The notes under the pieces are model-generated. The model saw nothing but the letters and a program-made list of their open reading frames with translations. It searched no databases and was not told the origin of the DNA. Both the position numbers and the translations under genes were made by a program. Positions 54,528-63,955 of a stretch of 64,000 bases of DNA are shown piece by piece (positions within the stretch are counted from its first letter, which is position 1; each line of letters opens with the position of its first letter). The DNA comes from Candidatus Chromulinivorax destructor (lineage in GTDB: Bacteria; Babelota; Babeliae; Babelales; Chromulinivoraceae): contig NZ_CP025544.1 in assembly GCF_003366055.1 (NCBI RefSeq), positions 913,278 to 977,277 of the forward strand, given 5' to 3'.

Positions 54528-57449
54528 ATGAACTGGTATATAAAATTTTTACGTGTACATGTTTGGTTAGCAATGTTGAGTCTTACGTTGGCAAGTTGTG
54601 TGCAAGCGCATGAGAATCTGCTTGGAACATTTGATTGCACCTATGGTGTAGATGGTGTTAGCACAGTGTATGCAGGGGAAGCATCGGTAGGCCAGCAAAT
54701 TCGAGCTATTGCACCATTGAGTACGGGAACCAAAATTATGGCAGTTGTTCAAGATGTTGATGGTTTAAGCTCATGGACAGTTCGATTATTAAGCGATGGG
54801 ACTCCTGATCCAACCTACACCATCGGTGGGCAAGGTCATGGGATTGCAATTGCTCAGATATCTGGAACCGAAGTTGTTCATGGCATGGTATTTGATGGTG
54901 CTGAGAACTCGATTGTTTTTGGAAGTAATTGTAATGCTGGTGGGTATATAAAAAGTGTTATGCCAACAGGAGCTATGAATAGGTCTTTTGGGTGCAATCG
55001 AATTGCAGGAACTGTTTATTTATCACAAATTGATGTTGTTAATGCCGTTGCGCAATTGAGCAATGGTAACTATATTTTTGTTGGCTGCAAAGGTGATATT
55101 GGGATGATTGGAATGCTTAATTGCAAGGGGGTATTGGTTACAAATTTTGGTACTGCCAGTGGGTTTATTCCGGTCGGAACAAATGTAACATCGGTGTGCG
55201 TTGATGCAGATGATAGTATCTATGTAGCTATCAGCACGGTCACCGATGAACAAGCGCATGCATCGGTTGCAAAATATAATTTAGAAGGTGTATTAGTACA
55301 AGATTTTGGTGTCGATGGAGTTGCTTGCCAGGTACTGACAAACATACAGCATGGTGCACATATTGCTATGGTCATTGATGCAGCAAAAAATATTGTTATT
55401 GCTACATCTGGAAATGAAGAACAAGGTTCTGTTTGTCTCGTTCGATTAAACCAAGATGGTTTGGTTGATACAAATTTTCATGATGGTGTTTCATTGCAGA
55501 TTGAATGTGCAGGAGTAAAAACTGCTGTAGTAACAAACTTAGTAGCATTGCAAAATATAATGGATAGCTCCTGTTCTCACTATCTAGTTGCAGGGCATCA
55601 GCTTCATCCAGATTATCAATTCGTTGCGGCAGTTACCCCAGAAGGAAACCTTGATCAAGAGTTTTATGCAGCTGGTTTAACTCCTGGCATACATGCTTTT
55701 TACGTTGCATCAGGTCAACAGGTTGTAAGAAATTTGTGGGGCATAAGCGTTCAAGATAATGGACAAATTCTTGTTGCGGCAAGTGAAGAATCAACGCATG
55801 CTCTTGACACGCCATTGACGATTCGTATCAATGGGTATCACAAAACGAGAGCTGTTCCTCAATATATTGGTAAAGTTATTCCTCTTCCAGATAGAGTAAA
55901 CCACGATTTTGGCATCAATGGTATTGGATATGCAGATACCAGCAGCTTGTTTATAGATGGTGGCGATACGGTTATTGATGGTCAAGGGCGTATACTGGTA
56001 AGTGGAATAACGACAAGCCAAACTATGCTTGTCGCAAGGTTTTTACCAGATGGAACTCCAGATTATACTTTTGGTGGTGTTGGTTATTCCCAAACTCCTA
56101 TCATACCAGGGTTAACTGGCAACTGTTACGTTGCTGTTGATAGCTTGCATAATGTGTATGTTGCAAGCTGCGTTGCACAAAGGTTTGTAGTTGCTCGATT
56201 TGTAGCTGCAGATGGGTTACTTGATTCCGTTGGATTTAATGGTGCTGGCGATGGAACAGGTGTTGCTGGTCTTGCACAAACAGATTGTATTGAAACATTA
56301 ATAACTGGAGGTTATCTTGCAGTTGATGCAGCTGATCGTATTGTAATAGGTGGACATACCTGTGATGGTAGAGTAATAGTTGCTCGATTTACGACCCTTG
56401 GAACAGTTGATATTTTTGGAACAGCAGGGATTGCCCAAACTACCGTTATCCCAACACTGCGTTCAGGCGGTAATCTGGTAACTGATGCTGACAATAATGT
56501 GTATGTTGGAGCAAGTACGTTTACCGGAAATTTAGTCGTAGGTAAGTTTGATGCTGCAGGCAATTTTGATACAACTTCTTTTGCAAATAGTGGAGTTGCA
56601 AAAACATTACCAATTATGAATTTAGCAGATGGGGGCAGCTTAGCTTTTGATAGCTTGCAGCGTATTGTCATTGGTGGTTATACAACCGATAAAACATTTG
56701 TTGTGGGGCGTTTTACCATCACTGGGATAGTTGATGATACATTTGGTCATGGTGGGATTGCTGTCAGTCATGGTTTAACAGGCCTGTATGCATGTAAAAA
56801 TATTGCGATTGATGGGAGTGATGCTATTTTGATTGCAGGAACATTACCGTCGGTCAATGAACTGACGAACCAGATGGTTATAGCTCGGTTTACATCGACA
56901 GGCGGTATTGATACTACTTTTACCTCAACTGGCATTGCGATAATTGATACAATTTCTTTATCGTCAGCAGCCACTGCTTGCGTAGCTGTTAATAAGATTA
57001 ATTATCCATTGATCAGCGGATGTGATGGAAATCAGTTGATGGTTACACAAATCTATTCTGGTGATCAAATTATGATAAAATCGCCTGATGCTTTGCAAGG
57101 TGCTGCATTGAGTATGTATTGGTATGGAAATAATCCTACAATTTTTAAGAATTTTTTTAATATCCCATTTCATGCTTGCGCTATTACTGATGTAGCAGCT
57201 CGATCTGCTACGATAACAGCAGTACACAATTGTTTAGATGAATATGCTGCTGTATATGCAAATCAACTACATCTTAATTTAGTGGCATCAACAACCCCAG
57301 GATGGGATCGTCAGTTTGCTCTTGTACAGCAAAAGCTGACACAAGATTATCCTGATAGTGCAGATAATATTCATACATTTTTTACTAATTTTAATGCCTG
57401 TCGTATAGCAATACGAAAAACATTGTTAGGCTGTGTAAACCAAATGTAA
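54528..57449 (+). CDS. Exported Delta-60-repeat protein, cysteine-rich paralogue
   Basis: A 973-residue protein with a signal peptide (FLRVHVWLAMLSLTLASCVQA), Delta-60 repeats and the same C-terminal region as the 45900 protein (YWYGNNPTIFKNFF, ASTTPGWD, FFTNFNA-R). It has about 22 cysteines, against about six in its much larger paralogue; several replace Ala, Ser or Asn at aligned sites (ARRTAV versus ACRIAI). Its last six residues (GCVNQM) and stop codon come from the end of a TIR repeat inserted after TTA. The paralogue ends VYAS at this point. Confidence 0.9.
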   Translation: MNWYIKFLRVHVWLAMLSLTLASCVQAHENLLGTFDCTYGVDGVSTVYAGEASVGQQIRAIAPLSTGTKIMAVVQDVDGLSSWTVRLLSDGTPDPTYTIGGQGHGIAIAQISGTEVVHGMVFDGAENSIVFGSNCNAGGYIKSVMPTGAMNRSFGCNRIAGTVYLSQIDVVNAVAQLSNGNYIFVGCKGDIGMIGMLNCKGVLVTNFGTASGFIPVGTNVTSVCVDADDSIYVAISTVTDEQAHASVAKYNLEGVLVQDFGVDGVACQVLTNIQHGAHIAMVIDAAKNIVIATSGNEEQGSVCLVRLNQDGLVDTNFHDGVSLQIECAGVKTAVVTNLVALQNIMDSSCSHYLVAGHQLHPDYQFVAAVTPEGNLDQEFYAAGLTPGIHAFYVASGQQVVRNLWGISVQDNGQILVAASEESTHALDTPLTIRINGYHKTRAVPQYIGKVIPLPDRVNHDFGINGIGYADTSSLFIDGGDTVIDGQGRILVSGITTSQTMLVARFLPDGTPDYTFGGVGYSQTPIIPGLTGNCYVAVDSLHNVYVASCVAQRFVVARFVAADGLLDSVGFNGAGDGTGVAGLAQTDCIETLITGGYLAVDAADRIVIGGHTCDGRVIVARFTTLGTVDIFGTAGIAQTTVIPTLRSGGNLVTDADNNVYVGASTFTGNLVVGKFDAAGNFDTTSFANSGVAKTLPIMNLADGGSLAFDSLQRIVIGGYTTDKTFVVGRFTITGIVDDTFGHGGIAVSHGLTGLYACKNIAIDGSDAILIAGTLPSVNELTNQMVIARFTSTGGIDTTFTSTGIAIIDTISLSSAATACVAVNKINYPLISGCDGNQLMVTQIYSGDQIMIKSPDALQGAALSMYWYGNNPTIFKNFFNIPFHACAITDVAARSATITAVHNCLDEYAAVYANQLHLNLVASTTPGWDRQFALVQQKLTQDYPDSADNIHTFFTNFNACRIAIRKTLLGCVNQM

Positions 57450-57632
57450 ATATTAAGATAGAGGCCTGCGATCTCACTGAGCTCATCTTGGCAAACATGG
57501 TTGACAGCTGCTACTGTACGCTTTTTTCAGGTAAAAAAAAGAGTGTATTAGGCCTACCGGCAAGCAAATTGCCGGAGTTTTGATAGAAAACGGAGGGCAA
57601 AACTCTTTCGTAAAAATTTGGTTTTCGCAACC
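57429..57632 (+). repeat. Interspersed TIR repeat, copy 17, inserted in a coding 3' end
   Basis: A 204-bp copy starting after the TA of a leucine codon with GGCTGTGTAAACCAAAT and ending ATTTGGTTTTCGCAACC. Inner blocks CTGCGATCTC, GGCCTACCGGC and GCCGGAGTTTTGATAG are diverged. The left end encodes the final residues and stop of the 54528 gene. Confidence 0.93.
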
Positions 57633-57712
57633 TCAATAAAAAAGCTCGTAATATACAAAAAATTTCCAAGTGCTTACAGATCGTAATAAACAGTTGTTTT
57701 CCAGGCTAATTA

Positions 57713-57742
57713 TTGACTATCAGAAACTATATTTTGTAGTAT
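57713..57742 (+). promoter_or_regulatory. Promoter of the 57797 operon, shared motif
   Basis: TTGACT, 18 bp, TAGTAT, in GGCTAATTATTGACTATC; the same arrangement as before the other two ankyrin genes. Confidence 0.6.
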
Positions 57743-57796
57743 AAGTACTAAATATGTATTGTTTGTTAATTTTTTGGTTAAAATTGGAGATATATC

Positions 57797-58237
57797 ATGA
57801 TGAAAAATAAGATGTATGTGCAACAAGGATTTAGTTTACTTGCTGTTCTTGTGGCGTGCATGGCATTATTTTTTGTAGTGCGACTATGGAAAACAGAAGT
57901 TGTTATGAGTGATGAAGTTCAGTTAATTCAATTACCATCACGAGCTGCATGCAAAAATTTACTTGTTCAAGCCTCATTAGATCAAATCGCTGAAAAAACA
58001 ACACTGCTAAAAAGTTTATATGGAACAAAGTTACCTCATGAAAAAGCAGAACCGTTATCTTTAGATGATTTTATTGAAAAAGTTAATAGAGCATATGAAG
58101 AATATGCTGCAAATGAAGGCTATGATGCAATTCGAGTTCGCTTAGTTAGTAAAAGTAAGCCTTTGTTATATGAAGTATTATTAGAAAATTATCCAGATGC
58201 ACTTGATGAACTGCGTGTTCGTAAAATTATTTCGTAA
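57797..58237 (+). CDS. Membrane-anchored protein, paralogue A
   Basis: A 146-residue protein with one N-terminal membrane helix (FSLLAVLVACMALFFVVRLW) and a helical remainder. It aligns with the 59179 protein through the pattern LIQLP, LYG, VNRAYEEYAANEGYD, RVRL and LLENYP. GGAG lies seven bases before the ATG. It is first of three genes with an ankyrin protein in the middle. No known domain. Confidence 0.75.
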   Translation: MMKNKMYVQQGFSLLAVLVACMALFFVVRLWKTEVVMSDEVQLIQLPSRAACKNLLVQASLDQIAEKTTLLKSLYGTKLPHEKAEPLSLDDFIEKVNRAYEEYAANEGYDAIRVRLVSKSKPLLYEVLLENYPDALDELRVRKIIS

Positions 58238-58255
58238 AAATTGAAAGCCATTGTG

Positions 58256-59143
58256 ATGAAAATAATTCAGGTAACTAAAATTTTATTATTTCTTTGTATT
58301 TCTATACAACTACCAGCTATGGATGAAAAAATCAAAATAGCTGAAGATAATGAGAAAACTATAGAATTAACGCTACACAGATTACCTGATATGATTCAAG
58401 GTTTTGAGCTTATTCGTCTTGTTGATAATCGTTACCCAACTTTTGAAGAGTTTTTGCAAGAAAATTTAGAAGTTGGTGAGGACGGCGTAGACCCTGATTA
58501 TGGTCAAGTTGTTCAAGAAGCTTTTGTTTCTATTATTCATGCAATGCATTTACATTATATACCAAGATTTATAACTTCAAACATAGATATAATGCAAGAA
58601 AATGACCCTTTTATTCGTTTTATTACTTATGTGCAACAGCATAGAGATGGTTTTATGGTATATGCTATTCCAAAATGGATGCGTGAAATTAATTTATTAG
58701 GCGAAACATTATTGCATAAAGTTGTTATGAATTGTAATTCATCAACTTATAGAACATTGCTTTCTTTTGGGGCAGATATTAATGCTCAAAATAATCGTGG
58801 AAGAACACCTTTGCATGTTGCTGTTATGAATAGTTATCATGATGAAGTTGTTAATTTAATGACCTTAGGTGCAAATTTTACGATGCAAGATATTCATGGC
58901 AAAACGCCGCTTCATCATGCTATTTCAAATGAAGATCAACAGATGATACATATTTTATTGCAAGCTCATGCAAATACGCAGATTGCTGATAATCATGGAG
59001 ATAATGCGTTTGCGTTTGCTGCAAGAATAGGAAATGACGATATTAAAAATATGATTCAAGCTCATAATCTACAACTTAATATCGGAGCTACGCCTATGCA
59101 AGTATTTGATTTTGATGGAAATATTGTTAACGCTGGATTATAA
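58256..59143 (+). CDS. Exported ankyrin-repeat protein
   Basis: About 295 residues from the ATG, which gives a signal peptide (MKIIQVTKILLFLCISIQLPA); a TTG five codons earlier is less likely. The first 150 or so mature residues are helical, and four ankyrin repeats follow (TLLHKVV, TPLHVAV, TPLHHAI, NAFAFAA cores). It starts 18 bp after paralogue A and ends 35 bp before paralogue B, so the three are probably one transcript under the TTGACTAT promoter. Confidence 0.88.
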   Translation: MKIIQVTKILLFLCISIQLPAMDEKIKIAEDNEKTIELTLHRLPDMIQGFELIRLVDNRYPTFEEFLQENLEVGEDGVDPDYGQVVQEAFVSIIHAMHLHYIPRFITSNIDIMQENDPFIRFITYVQQHRDGFMVYAIPKWMREINLLGETLLHKVVMNCNSSTYRTLLSFGADINAQNNRGRTPLHVAVMNSYHDEVVNLMTLGANFTMQDIHGKTPLHHAISNEDQQMIHILLQAHANTQIADNHGDNAFAFAARIGNDDIKNMIQAHNLQLNIGATPMQVFDFDGNIVNAGL

Positions 59144-59178
59144 AAAAATATAAAAAAATTTTAAAAAGAATTGGAAAT

Positions 59179-59640
59179 ATGAATATACAATATCATAAAA
59201 AAATGAGACATTTTCTAGCATTGGTAGTTGCCGGTATGCTTGCTTTTTGCATCATGAATATATGGAAAAAGGATGTTCTTGCAAATGCTCATGAGCAAGA
59301 GGAGCTTATTAAGTTACCGCCAAAAATAGAATTTATATATTTTTTACGAAATAACGCTTTGTTTGAAATTATGAACAAGACTGCCATTATAAGTAACTTA
59401 TATGGAGATAATTTTGATGATGTATTTGTATGCTTGCAACCATTTGAAAATATTGTACGTGCTGTAGAGTCAGCATACGCTGAATATAGCATTGTAGAAG
59501 GGCATGAGCCATCAAGAGTTCGTTTAGCAAAAAAAACAAAACCTATTGTGTATGAAAAATTATTAAAAAATTATCCTAAATTACTTGCTCAAGTACCTGT
59601 GCGCAGTAAAGAAATTTGCCAACGGTATGGTATTTATTAA
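59179..59640 (+). CDS. Membrane-anchored protein, paralogue B
   Basis: A 153-residue protein with an N-terminal membrane helix (FLALVVAGMLAFCIMNIW) and the pattern LIKLP, LYG, VESAYAEYSIVEGHE, RVRL and LLKNYP shared with the 57797 protein. They probably arose by duplication around the ankyrin gene. Function unknown. Confidence 0.75.
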   Translation: MNIQYHKKMRHFLALVVAGMLAFCIMNIWKKDVLANAHEQEELIKLPPKIEFIYFLRNNALFEIMNKTAIISNLYGDNFDDVFVCLQPFENIVRAVESAYAEYSIVEGHEPSRVRLAKKTKPIVYEKLLKNYPKLLAQVPVRSKEICQRYGIY

Positions 59641-59711
59641 AAAATAGTATGAATCTTTGCTTACAGATCGATGGCAATTGCCATTAAAATAATAAAGATT
59701 TTAGTTTTACG

Positions 59712-59750
59712 ATAGAAGCCCAAGTTTTTATACTCGGGCTTCTATTTTTA
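59712..59750 (+). terminator. Rho-independent terminator of the three-gene unit
   Basis: Stem TAGAAGCCC / GGGCTTCTA with a 14-base loop, then TTTTTA. Confidence 0.88.
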
Positions 59751-59773
59751 CGTGGAGATAATTTTGTTGCTAT

Positions 59774-60010
59774 GAGCTTGAGTAACCAAATTTTTACCAA
59801 AGAGTTTTGCTCTACGTTTTCTATAAAAACTCCGGGAATCTGCAGGCCAGTGGGCCTGATGCACTTTTTTTAAACCTTAGCCAAGTTTAATTTCTCAAAG
59901 TTTGCTTGGTTTTTTACATAGATTGACGTAGTTTTTCATTAAAAAAGCGTAACGTGGCCGCCGCCACCACTGTTTGCCAAGATGAGCGAAGCGATATCCT
60001 AGGTTTTTAT
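59774..60010 (-). repeat. Interspersed TIR repeat, long form, copy 18
   Basis: Reverse orientation with AAAGAGTTTTGCTCTACG, ACTCCGGGAATCTGCAGGCC, a roughly 66-bp extra central segment (ending GACGTAGTTTTTCATT), GCGTAACGTGGCCGCCGCC and GAGCGAAGCGATAT. The extra segment is the complement of that in copy 13. The right end is lost next to the 60013 gene. Confidence 0.9.
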
Positions 60011-60012
60011 AT

Positions 60013-62322
60013 TTATTTTTTATTTTTGATTTTTTCCGCAGTCATTATTCCTGTTGCTATTATTTTTGTAAAATCAGCAAGTTGCGATGGAGTTAATGGA
60101 TATACTTCCATTTCGTTAAATCTCTCTTCAATAGTATATAAAACATCATAATTATCTTCTTCAGATTCAAATTCAGGTGATATATAATTTGTATTAAAAA
60201 CAGATTCTATATTTTCAATAAGACGTTTCCATTTACGATCTGCTTGGTCAGGTATTGATGCTTTTGCAAATAAATTTTCAATAATAGGTTTCATGATTGT
60301 TATGTTCGTATGATTTTCATCGGTATAAAGATGTTCAATACTCTTTGAAAGGCTTTGTAAGTCATCTTTCGTGAGGAGCCCTTGTGTGCTGATAGGGGTT
60401 ATTTGTTTTTCCATTGGGTACATCAGATTGCTCAGGTCTAATATGCCATTATCAGTATGAAGTTTGAATAATATATGTAATATTTTAAATTTATTTTGTA
60501 ATGTTACTTTTTGCTTGAGATTTTTTTGAAAATCTTTTGCTTGTGCATCTGTTGCATAAGGGTGTTCTTCAATAAAATTGTACATTTCATTTTTTAAAGT
60601 TGCTGCTTGTTCTGCACAGCATGTATCAATAAATTTATCAAAATTTTTATATTGTTCTTTGATTGCAGCATACAGTTTTGGCTCAATCATAAGATACCAC
60701 TTGAGTTGTATACCATCTTGTAATAATTTGTTTTCAACTGCTTCAATTTTATTGTAGATCAGTTCAAATTTTTCTGCAGGTGTAGTTTTAAGGTTTTCAA
60801 GGTTTAAAGCTTCCAGATATTCTTCAAAAAGAACTTTGCAGGTAGCGTGATTATGATCGACAAAAGAATTTTTACTTTTTATGGTAGAGCTTAATTGAGC
60901 TTCAAGTCGAGATTGTTTAAAAAATATCCATGCTAGATAGTCTTTATTATAAATATAATCATGAACATTTCCCGTTGCTTTTTCAAACAATTGGTCAAAA
61001 ATATTTGAGTACTGTTTTTTTGTAATAGCTTTATTTACTTGTGTAATTGTTGCAGTTATATTCTCATTCATACGATTTGCAAGTTTTATTTTCGTCAACT
61101 CTTCATGCATAATTTCAATTGTAGAATGTACGTTTTGCAGTTGATTAATCAGAGTTTGTAGTTGCGCTATTTCACGACCTTGAAGAATTGATGGCTGTAA
61201 TGTTGTTATAATACTATGAGTTGCATTATAAAAATCATGGTAAAATTCATTAATTTTATTATTTTCTAACGTTGCAGCAGCAACTAAAGCAAAAAATTCT
61301 TCGTCATCGATATCAGTATTGTCTTTTTGTGTATTCTTTTTTTGATTTTTTTTATTTGTTTTTTGAACTTGAGCAGCTGGTTTCTTACTAATTAATTTTT
61401 TTTCAGAATTTTTTGCTGCAGCTATTTCTTCTTGTTGTTTTTTTTCTAAGGCAACTCGTTCTTTATCTCGTCTACTTTGTTCAGCTCTTTTTTCTGCAGT
61501 ATGCACGTCAGATGCTTGTCTTTTCATAATTTGTGCAGAAATGACTGCCGAAGTTTTAGATTTTTTAGCAGATGATTTTTTATGGGAAGTTATAGAAACT
61601 TGTTGTTCATCTTTTTGGTCCCCACTGTTGTGTGTAGCTTGACTTACCGGGGTGTTGTTTGTTATTTCATCGTTATGTGTCGTATCTTGCAAATGTACTT
61701 TTTCAGTCAGAGCTTGTATTGTATCTTGAACTTGTTGTAATAGGTGTCTATGCATATTGATGTTATAACTTGTAATTGCAAGAATATTTTGAAAATTCAT
61801 GATCAAGTTGAGCTTATGAATAAATTTTGCTTTTTCATAGAGCAATATGACAGCGCGTAAAGTATCTTCGTGGCTTTCTTTGTAAGGGTTTGTAAGGTAC
61901 AAAGAAAATCCGTATTGATTTGGGAGCAAAAAATTAATTTTATTACGGATAATATTTTTACGTGCATCTTCTATGGTGTTATGAGATACAATATACTCTT
62001 GCGCTAATAATAAAAAATGAAGGGACTCAGATTCTGGTGCAATTCCAGCTGCCAGCAAAAGCTCTCGATTATTAAATAACTCTTGGCCGCAAGGTTGTAT
62101 CCCTGGTTGATGCGCTGCCGTAATATGGTAGAAGGTATGTATTTTTGAATAAAACTCTTCTTGGCTTTCTATGGTGCGCACAAGTGCAGTTTCTCTTAGT
62201 ATGTTGCTTTCTAATTCTTGATGACAATGTGCTGAGTCATTTTTTGAGCAGGTCATTTCCATTGCATAGAGATTGTGAGATAAAATTGCTATTGCTACAA
62301 ATGTATGGAGTATGTTTTTCAT
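60013..62322 (-). CDS. Large exported helical protein, paralogue of the 62357 protein
   Basis: A 769-residue protein with a signal peptide (MKNILHTFVAIAILSHNLYA). The middle (about 235-335) is highly charged and Lys/Glu-rich (for example RAEQSRRDKERVALEKKQQE), probably an extended coiled coil. The C-terminal region has LKWYLMIEPKLYAAIKEQY and LHILFKLHTDNGILDLSNL, shared with the 62357 protein. No known enzyme motif. It lies downstream of its paralogue with 34 bp between them. Confidence 0.78.
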   Translation of the reverse strand: MKNILHTFVAIAILSHNLYAMEMTCSKNDSAHCHQELESNILRETALVRTIESQEEFYSKIHTFYHITAAHQPGIQPCGQELFNNRELLLAAGIAPESESLHFLLLAQEYIVSHNTIEDARKNIIRNKINFLLPNQYGFSLYLTNPYKESHEDTLRAVILLYEKAKFIHKLNLIMNFQNILAITSYNINMHRHLLQQVQDTIQALTEKVHLQDTTHNDEITNNTPVSQATHNSGDQKDEQQVSITSHKKSSAKKSKTSAVISAQIMKRQASDVHTAEKRAEQSRRDKERVALEKKQQEEIAAAKNSEKKLISKKPAAQVQKTNKKNQKKNTQKDNTDIDDEEFFALVAAATLENNKINEFYHDFYNATHSIITTLQPSILQGREIAQLQTLINQLQNVHSTIEIMHEELTKIKLANRMNENITATITQVNKAITKKQYSNIFDQLFEKATGNVHDYIYNKDYLAWIFFKQSRLEAQLSSTIKSKNSFVDHNHATCKVLFEEYLEALNLENLKTTPAEKFELIYNKIEAVENKLLQDGIQLKWYLMIEPKLYAAIKEQYKNFDKFIDTCCAEQAATLKNEMYNFIEEHPYATDAQAKDFQKNLKQKVTLQNKFKILHILFKLHTDNGILDLSNLMYPMEKQITPISTQGLLTKDDLQSLSKSIEHLYTDENHTNITIMKPIIENLFAKASIPDQADRKWKRLIENIESVFNTNYISPEFESEEDNYDVLYTIEERFNEMEVYPLTPSQLADFTKIIATGIMTAEKIKNKK

Positions 62323-62356
62323 AATATTTTCTTATAAAAGTTTGAATAAAATTTAC

Positions 62357-63745
62357 TTATTTTTTTGATGAGATAATAAGTTTAATGAGCGTTGATGAGA
62401 CTGTTGCATAAATTTTTGAAAGATTTGCTTTCTGTTCATCAGTTATATGCGTGCTATTCATTTCATTATCTATTTGCAAACTATAAAATATTTTAGAAGC
62501 AACTTCATCAAGTAAAGATTCTCTACTATCGCAATAACTGTCGTCTTGTAATGTTTTTGTGAAAATTATAATATCATTGGTCATGCCTTTAATCCCAGGT
62601 GAAAAGCCAGCTTGCTTGAGCAATGTGTTAATAATCTCTTGAATAAAATATAAATCATCAATCGACATGGCTGGATCATATTGTGCTTTAATGGCATTTT
62701 CAGCTTGGGTTAACTGATCATTGCTTAATGTTGCAAGTCTATTAATACTTTCAAGACTTGGCATTTGATATAAAATTCGAGTGATATCAAGCATTCCATT
62801 ACGAGTATGAATTCTTTTTAATATCGCAAGAATTTTATTTTGATCAGATGTTGTGTCTAAAGAACTATCTTTCTCCATGAAAGCAATCTCTCTTTTTCCA
62901 GAGCTAGGAGTTTGTAGAGCAGCTTTCAATGCAATGTATTTTGATTTGATATTTTCATGAAGAGGTGGATAGAGAAGAAGGTACCATTTTAAATGAACAC
63001 CTTGTGACGTCAGTAATCTATTTATTTGTGTTTGTAAGTTTTTTTCTAGTTCTGTAAATTTTTGAACTGATAGATCATCAATTGAATTTGTCGTCAGTAC
63101 CTGGCAAGCATACCAGTCGAGAAATTTTATAGCCTGTTGTTCATGAGTATCAATGATAGGAAATTCTATTGATAATTTTTGTTGAAGTTTTTTTCGTTCG
63201 TCATCTCGATTTTCTGCTTTTACTCTACATAATTTTTTATTGATTTCTGTCAGACCTTTTTTTCTTTGTGCTTCTCTTTCTTCTATTTTATCTTGACGCA
63301 TTTGAGCAAAAGCAAGAAATTGTTGTGTTTGCTCAAATGCAGCTGAATCATGCGTAAGTGTTACGGTAGAATAATTTGCAGAAGAACTATTTTCCAACGC
63401 AAGAGATTTTAATTCTTGTTCTTTATTAAAAGCAATAGAAGCATCTAAAATAGCATCATCTTCATCTGGAGCATCAAGAGAAGATTTTTTCTTTTTTTTC
63501 TTAGTTTTTTTTGATTGTATAGTCTGAGCAGGCTTTTGTTCTAAAGTAGAAAACAATTGATTATTTTCTACGACGTTTTCAAATTCTTGATCAAAGTTTT
63601 CGATTGGCGATTCATTGTTGTTCACGATAGAATCTTGATCAATTTTATTATTGAGTTGATCTGCACAAGAATTTGTTAGCTCCATACTATAACAATGATG
63701 AGAGCTGTTTATTATAAAAAAAAGTGCAAAAAACAGTATGTTCAT
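62357..63745 (-). CDS. Exported helical protein, paralogue of the 60013 protein
   Basis: About 462 residues from the ATG chosen here, which exposes a signal peptide (MNILFFALFFIINSSHHCYS); a TTG 18 codons upstream is less likely. A Lys-rich patch (SKKTKKKKKKSSLD) is followed by a coiled coil and the domain shared with the 60013 protein (LKWYLLLYPPLHENIKSKY, LAILKRIHTRNGMLDITRI). It is probably the first gene of a two-gene unit. Function unknown. Confidence 0.78.
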   Translation of the reverse strand: MNILFFALFFIINSSHHCYSMELTNSCADQLNNKIDQDSIVNNNESPIENFDQEFENVVENNQLFSTLEQKPAQTIQSKKTKKKKKKSSLDAPDEDDAILDASIAFNKEQELKSLALENSSSANYSTVTLTHDSAAFEQTQQFLAFAQMRQDKIEEREAQRKKGLTEINKKLCRVKAENRDDERKKLQQKLSIEFPIIDTHEQQAIKFLDWYACQVLTTNSIDDLSVQKFTELEKNLQTQINRLLTSQGVHLKWYLLLYPPLHENIKSKYIALKAALQTPSSGKREIAFMEKDSSLDTTSDQNKILAILKRIHTRNGMLDITRILYQMPSLESINRLATLSNDQLTQAENAIKAQYDPAMSIDDLYFIQEIINTLLKQAGFSPGIKGMTNDIIIFTKTLQDDSYCDSRESLLDEVASKIFYSLQIDNEMNSTHITDEQKANLSKIYATVSSTLIKLIISSKK

Positions 63746-63811
63746 AAAAAATTTTCTGTATAAGGGTGTGTAAGGAGTATCAATCAAATTAAAATACAAG
63801 ACAAATGTTCA

Positions 63812-63955
63812 GGCTGTGTAAATCAAATGTGGCGAAGGCTATTTTACAGTTGTGCATCTTGAAAAAAGTTATCAGCACCATCGGTCTGCAAATTCCCAGA
63901 GTTTTCAGAGAAAACGCAGGGCAAAAATGTACAGTTACATTTGGTTTACGCAACC
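63812..63955 (+). repeat. Interspersed TIR repeat, short form, copy 19
   Basis: A 144-bp copy with good ends (GGCTGTGTAAATCAAAT and ATTTGGTTTACGCAACC) and a normal right half (TTCCCAGAGTTTTCAGAG, AAACGCAGGGC). The left GATATCGC module and the GC-rich centre are missing. Confidence 0.88.
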
